A stretch of 8,838 nt of DNA. It comes from Planctomycetota bacterium. Its GTDB lineage: Bacteria; Patescibacteriota; Patescibacteriia; Patescibacteriales; UBA12465. Below, one piece after another: positions 5,843-8,838 of the stretch. The stretch lies in contig JALOQQ010000045.1 of NCBI GenBank assembly GCA_025453315.1, forward strand, positions 1 through 8,838, written 5' to 3'. The notes under the pieces were generated by a model that was not told the DNA's origin, did not search any database, and saw only the letters and a program-made list of their open reading frames with translations. Position numbers and translations under genes: made by a program. How positions within the stretch are numbered: position 1 is the first letter of the stretch; every line of letters starts with the position of its first letter.

Positions 5843-5872
5843 AAAATCCAGTTTCTTATAAAACTGGATTTT
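5843..5872 (-). terminator. Terminator of the response regulator/rfbB cluster (possibly bidirectional)
   Basis: A 12-bp perfect stem pairs AAAATCCAGTTT (5843-5854) with AAACTGGATTTT (5861-5872). Read on the minus strand it is followed by a T-rich run (complement of 5842-5821). It lies 27 nt past the stop of the response regulator and closes the leftward cluster. T-richness on the other side means it could also back up the plus-strand terminator. Confidence 0.82.
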
Positions 5873-5899
5873 ATTTATATTTCTATAATAATTCTAAAA

Positions 5900-6367
5900 T
5901 TAATCCTTATAATCAGCGTATTCGTCATCACCCTCTTCATCAATTTCCTCTTCATCATCATCTTCATAATTATCCTCCAACCCCTCTTTATTGCCAATAA
6001 TCTTTTTTACTTTAGCAACAAAAGCATAGATATCAATATCATCTTTTAAGAAATAATAATTAGCACCCATATCCAAACTGCGACTTCGTGAATCTTCGTC
6101 ACTTAAATCAGTAAAGATAAAAATTGGTGTTTGACCGATTTCCTCATCGCCTTTAATACCCTTAATAATTTCTAAACCATCAACTTTAGGTAAAATTAAA
6201 TCCAAAACAACGATATCAGCTTGAAAATCTTTGATCTTATTAATAATTTCTTCTACGTCCTCTTCACCAGTGCTAGTTTCGGCTTCGAAGCCCTCGGAAC
6301 TAAATTGGTTCTGTAGACCATAAAGAATATTTAGATCATCTTCAATAATAAATACTCTTTTCTCCAT
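5900..6367 (-). CDS. Single-domain response regulator (CheY-like receiver) with an acidic tail
   Basis: The 155-residue product consists of one receiver domain and no output domain. The acidic pocket is Glu9-Asp10-Asp11 (IIEDD), the phosphoacceptor is Asp56 (VVLDLILP), the switch Thr is Thr86 (FIFTDLSD), and the conserved Lys is Lys108 (FLKDD). Residues about 130-155 form a very acidic tail of Asp, Glu, Gly and Tyr. I chose the ATG at 6367 because MEKRVFIIEDD is the normal receiver start; an upstream TTG at 6388 would add seven residues without family support. No kinase is present in the window. The gene lies 60 nt after rfbB on the same strand with no clear promoter of its own, so it is probably cotranscribed. 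Its output is probably protein-protein contact, but the partner is unknown. Confidence 0.88.
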   Translation of the reverse strand: MEKRVFIIEDDLNILYGLQNQFSSEGFEAETSTGEEDVEEIINKIKDFQADIVVLDLILPKVDGLEIIKGIKGDEEIGQTPIFIFTDLSDEDSRSRSLDMGANYYFLKDDIDIYAFVAKVKKIIGNKEGLEDNYEDDDEEEIDEEGDDEYADYKD

Positions 6368-6427
6368 AAAATTTGAGGCATTAACCAATAAAAGATATGA
6401 TTAACGCGTAACATTATTAATAAATAA

Positions 6428-7390
6428 TTATTTTTTTAATTGTCGCCACCACTCTCCGTGGATTTTATACCATTCTGCTGTTTCCCTCAAACCATTACTA
6501 AAATCAGTTAAAGGCTCCCAACCCAATTCTTCTTTAGCCTTAGTGCAATCAATGGCGTAACGCCAATCGTGTCCCGGACGATCCTCAACATATTGAATAG
6601 AACTTTGATCTTTTCCCATTATTTCTAATAGCTTATTAGTAAGTTCTAAATTAGAAATTTCATTATTCCCTCCTAAGCAATAAGTTTCACCAATTTTTCC
6701 TTTTAACAAAATAGCTTCAATGCCACGATTATGATCATTAACATGAATCCAATCACGAATATTAGTGCCAGAGCCGTACAGCGGCACTTTCTTGCCTTCT
6801 AAGAGGTTAGTAATGAATAAAGGAATAACTTTCTCTGGATGCTGATATGGTCCGTAATTATTAGAACAATTAGAAATAGTTATAGCAACGTTATAAGTAT
6901 GAAAATAAGCGCGTACGAGGTGATCTGAGGCAGCTTTAGAGGCACTATAGGGACTATGTGGATCGTAGGGGGTCTTTTCATTAAACTTATTATCACCCGC
7001 CTTTAAAGCACCAAAAACCTCATCTGTAGAAATGTGATGAAAACGGAGATTATAATTTTTAGCCGCTTCTAATAAAACGCGTGTACCTTCAACATTAGTA
7101 CGAATAAAGTCGGCACTATTTAGAATAGAACGGTCAACATGACTTTCAGCGGCAAAATGAATAATAATATCACTACCCTGAGTTATTTCTTTAACTAAGT
7201 TAGAATCACAAATATCACCTTTAACAAAACTATAATTAGGATTGCGCTCTAGATCGGTTAAATTATTAAGATTGCCGGCATAAGTCAAAGCATCAAGATT
7301 TACAATCTTGTCGCCAGGATGTTGTTTTAACCAATAATGAATAAAATTAGAGCCAATAAAACCAGCTCCACCTGTAACAATTAATTTCAT
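6428..7390 (-). CDS. rfbB: dTDP-glucose 4,6-dehydratase
   Basis: This NAD-dependent extended short-chain dehydrogenase converts dTDP-glucose to dTDP-4-keto-6-deoxyglucose, the second step of dTDP-L-rhamnose synthesis. The nucleotide-binding motif TGGAGFIG is at residues 6-13. The conserved HFAAESHVDRSI lies near 78-89. The catalytic Thr122-Asp123-Glu124 is in ISTDEVFG, and Tyr148/Lys152 are in YSASK. NNYGPYQHPEKVIPLF and RDWIHVNDH are typical of RfbB rather than UDP-glucose 4-epimerase. The length of 320 is normal, slightly short. The ATG at 7390 starts 2 nt after the stop codon of the PfkB/RmlC-like fusion gene, so the two are almost certainly one transcript and perhaps translationally linked. 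No thymidylyltransferase (rfbA) or reductase (rfbD) is visible here; they may lie beyond the right edge. Confidence 0.94.
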   Translation of the reverse strand: MKLIVTGGAGFIGSNFIHYWLKQHPGDKIVNLDALTYAGNLNNLTDLERNPNYSFVKGDICDSNLVKEITQGSDIIIHFAAESHVDRSILNSADFIRTNVEGTRVLLEAAKNYNLRFHHISTDEVFGALKAGDNKFNEKTPYDPHSPYSASKAASDHLVRAYFHTYNVAITISNCSNNYGPYQHPEKVIPLFITNLLEGKKVPLYGSGTNIRDWIHVNDHNRGIEAILLKGKIGETYCLGGNNEISNLELTNKLLEIMGKDQSSIQYVEDRPGHDWRYAIDCTKAKEELGWEPLTDFSNGLRETAEWYKIHGEWWRQLKK

Positions 7391-7392
7391 AT

Positions 7393-8838
7393 TTAAATAA
7401 TTTTATAAGGAGAAGCGGGATCATTTTCCCAACGAATCTCATCAACTTCTTCTTTTTTCTGTAAACCGCGATAAAGCTTGTCTGGTAAATTAATACTTAA
7501 AGCCTCACAATCAGAAACGCATTTATAGCCATGAACTACGCCAGCTGGCACAGTGACTAAACTAGGATTACTAGCACCAACAATAATTTCTATTTTTTCT
7601 CCTTTAGTTTTAGAATTTTCGCGTCGATCCCAAAGATAAAGCTTAAACTCACCTGGACCCAAAAAAATAAAACAATCAGTTTGATAAACATGTTCATGGG
7701 GACCACGAATAATACCAGGTTTAGTCCAACTCAAATAACCCATGGCTGGTGATAAATCTAATTCATCACGGCGAAAAATTTCAGACAAGTAGCCACGTTC
7801 ATCTTCATATTTTGCAACTGACTTAATAATTAAATCTTTTTTAGTTAGCAAGCCGTTTTGTGCCCCCTGCTTTTCAATAACTGAAGCAGCATTTTTCATA
7901 GCCAAATATAAAGACTTTTTTATATCCCCTTTAAATCTTTCTAAGCCAACACTAAGGGCTGACTGAAAAGCATCACCCACACCAGTCATATCAGCTACTT
8001 TACGTTCACTAACAATAGCACCATGGTAGAAACGCTCACCATCATAAATTGAAGCACCCTTCTTACCATCAGTAATAACCACTAAACGTGGACCCAAACT
8101 TTTAATAATTTTTAATAAATTATTTCTCTTATTTAAAAACTCATTGCCCTTATGACGATAATCATCTAGGCCCATGACTAATTCCAAAGCCTCATCTTTA
8201 TTTACACCAAAAACAGCTGTCTTTTTTAAAAATGGTTTTAAAACTTCTATGCCAGCCGTTAATTGAGCATGTCCCGGATTCCAAATTATTTGCGCCTTAG
8301 GTAAGGAAAAAATGCGACGCAAATTACCCAACCAATATTTACCTGAAAGTGCTGTTATATAAATATATTTAGTCTTTTTTAAAGCCGTTAGCTCTTTTTT
8401 TCCAATTACCAAATCTTCATTAGCCAAACGGTTCATGAATATAAGGCGCTCCTTATTCTGAATAAGAATAAAAGAAAAACTACTCTCAGCTTTTTTATCT
8501 TTCATTACTAAGCTGGTATCCACACCCCTTTCACGTAAATTTTCTATCATTTTTTTCCCTCTTTCATCATTACCAACATTTACAATACAAGCTGTTTTAA
8601 AACCAAAACCAGCAAAACCGACAGCGGCATTAGCGGCGCCACCACCCCAAGAATAATAAAAATGATCAATTTTAATCTTGGCGCCATACTCAAAAGCTAA
8701 AAGTTTTTGGCAAAGCAAATCTTTTTTATTATCAATAACCTTCCCCTCTTTAGTAAAAAGAGAGATGTCTTCAGTTATACCACCAATCGTAACAAAATCA
8801 TAACGACTCCGAGCACCAAGCCCTCTCACGTGAAGACC
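7393..8838 (-). CDS. PfkB-family sugar kinase fused to an RmlC-like (dTDP-4-dehydrorhamnose 3,5-epimerase type) cupin; 5' end may lie beyond window
   Basis: One uninterrupted frame of at least 478 residues (counted from a GTG at 8829) joins two domains. Residues about 10-330 are a ribokinase/PfkB kinase: TIGGITEDI near the start, GGGAANAA at 62-69, GVNKDEA near 209-214, VVITDGKKGA near 250-259, and TGVGDAF at 282-288 with Asp286 as the catalytic base. Residues about 336-478 resemble RmlC: DERGYLSEIFRRDE, RGPHEH (375-380, where RmlC has RGLHYQ), DRRENSKTKGE and VPAGVVHGY. The YKxTDYY segment, which in RmlC carries the catalytic Tyr, is replaced by ALSINLPDKLY, so ordinary epimerase activity is doubtful; another cupin isomerase is possible. 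The frame stays open to the right edge with no ATG, so the true start may be outside. The first 12 codons are noticeably G+C-rich. It stops 2 nt before rfbB. The kinase substrate is unknown. Confidence 0.83.
   Translation of the reverse strand, partial: GLHVRGLGARSRYDFVTIGGITEDISLFTKEGKVIDNKKDLLCQKLLAFEYGAKIKIDHFYYSWGGGAANAAVGFAGFGFKTACIVNVGNDERGKKMIENLRERGVDTSLVMKDKKAESSFSFILIQNKERLIFMNRLANEDLVIGKKELTALKKTKYIYITALSGKYWLGNLRRIFSLPKAQIIWNPGHAQLTAGIEVLKPFLKKTAVFGVNKDEALELVMGLDDYRHKGNEFLNKRNNLLKIIKSLGPRLVVITDGKKGASIYDGERFYHGAIVSERKVADMTGVGDAFQSALSVGLERFKGDIKKSLYLAMKNAASVIEKQGAQNGLLTKKDLIIKSVAKYEDERGYLSEIFRRDELDLSPAMGYLSWTKPGIIRGPHEHVYQTDCFIFLGPGEFKLYLWDRRENSKTKGEKIEIIVGASNPSLVTVPAGVVHGYKCVSDCEALSINLPDKLYRGLQKKEEVDEIRWENDPASPYKII

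Noticed and set aside
6368..6388. TTG start adding seven residues to the response regulator
   Set aside because: The ATG at 6367 gives the normal receiver N-terminus, and the added residues have no family support.
6401..6440. Imperfect dyad around TTAACGCGTAA between rfbB and the response regulator
   Set aside because: It is short and asymmetric, with no U-tract and no promoter elements at proper spacing, so neither a terminator nor an operator can be supported.
8795..8838. G+C-rich right edge as a possible tRNA fragment
   Set aside because: The bases read as an open frame running into the PfkB domain, and no acceptor stem, T-loop or anticodon arm could be recognised.

Overview
The window looks like a chromosomal piece from an AT-rich member of the Candidate Phyla Radiation (Patescibacteria, probably a Parcubacteria-type lineage). 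The main clue is a secreted protein carrying two copies of the 'GEAWYVNP...GKRYY' module, which I recall as common in surface proteins of that group. Other hints are strong A/T bias, short intergenic regions, no clear Shine-Dalgarno sequence at any start, and a lone response regulator beside sugar-nucleotide genes. In-frame UGA is absent from all the long genes, so the standard bacterial code fits and the SR1/Gracilibacteria code is not needed. The taxonomic call is an inference from family knowledge, not a search.

Layout. (1) 1-1488, minus strand: a citramalate/2-isopropylmalate synthase-family gene (cimA-like), cut by the left edge. It has its own promoter and about 240 nt of leader. (2) 1554-2966, minus: mtaB, a tRNA methylthiotransferase. 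(3) 3085-4896, plus: a signal-peptide-bearing modular surface protein, diverging from mtaB through promoters whose -35 boxes overlap; it ends in a strong terminator. (4) 5117-5743, plus: an unrecognised 208-residue protein with its own consensus promoter and terminator. (5) 5843-8838, minus: a compact cluster transcribed right to left. It holds a PfkB-kinase/RmlC-like cupin fusion (cut by the right edge), rfbB (dTDP-glucose 4,6-dehydratase) and a single-domain response regulator, closed by a hairpin terminator that faces the one from region 4.

The most notable item is the cimA leader. A near-consensus promoter precedes a 26-codon ORF with nine isoleucine codons. It is followed by a hairpin-plus-U-tract terminator and by a perfect 8-bp alternative pairing that overlaps the leader stop codon and would disrupt that terminator. 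A further 7-bp stem supplies the usual '1:2' pairing. This is the geometry of ribosome-mediated transcription attenuation controlled by charged tRNA-Ile. It fits the first committed enzyme of isoleucine synthesis through citramalate and supports CimA over LeuA for the gene. Such control would be unexpected in a lineage usually described as amino-acid auxotrophic.

Region 5 is sugar-nucleotide work: RfbB makes dTDP-4-keto-6-deoxyglucose, and the RmlC-like half of the fusion would act on such a keto-sugar. The fused PfkB half is odd and its substrate is unknown. I saw no RNA genes, insertion sequences, CRISPR arrays or origin.
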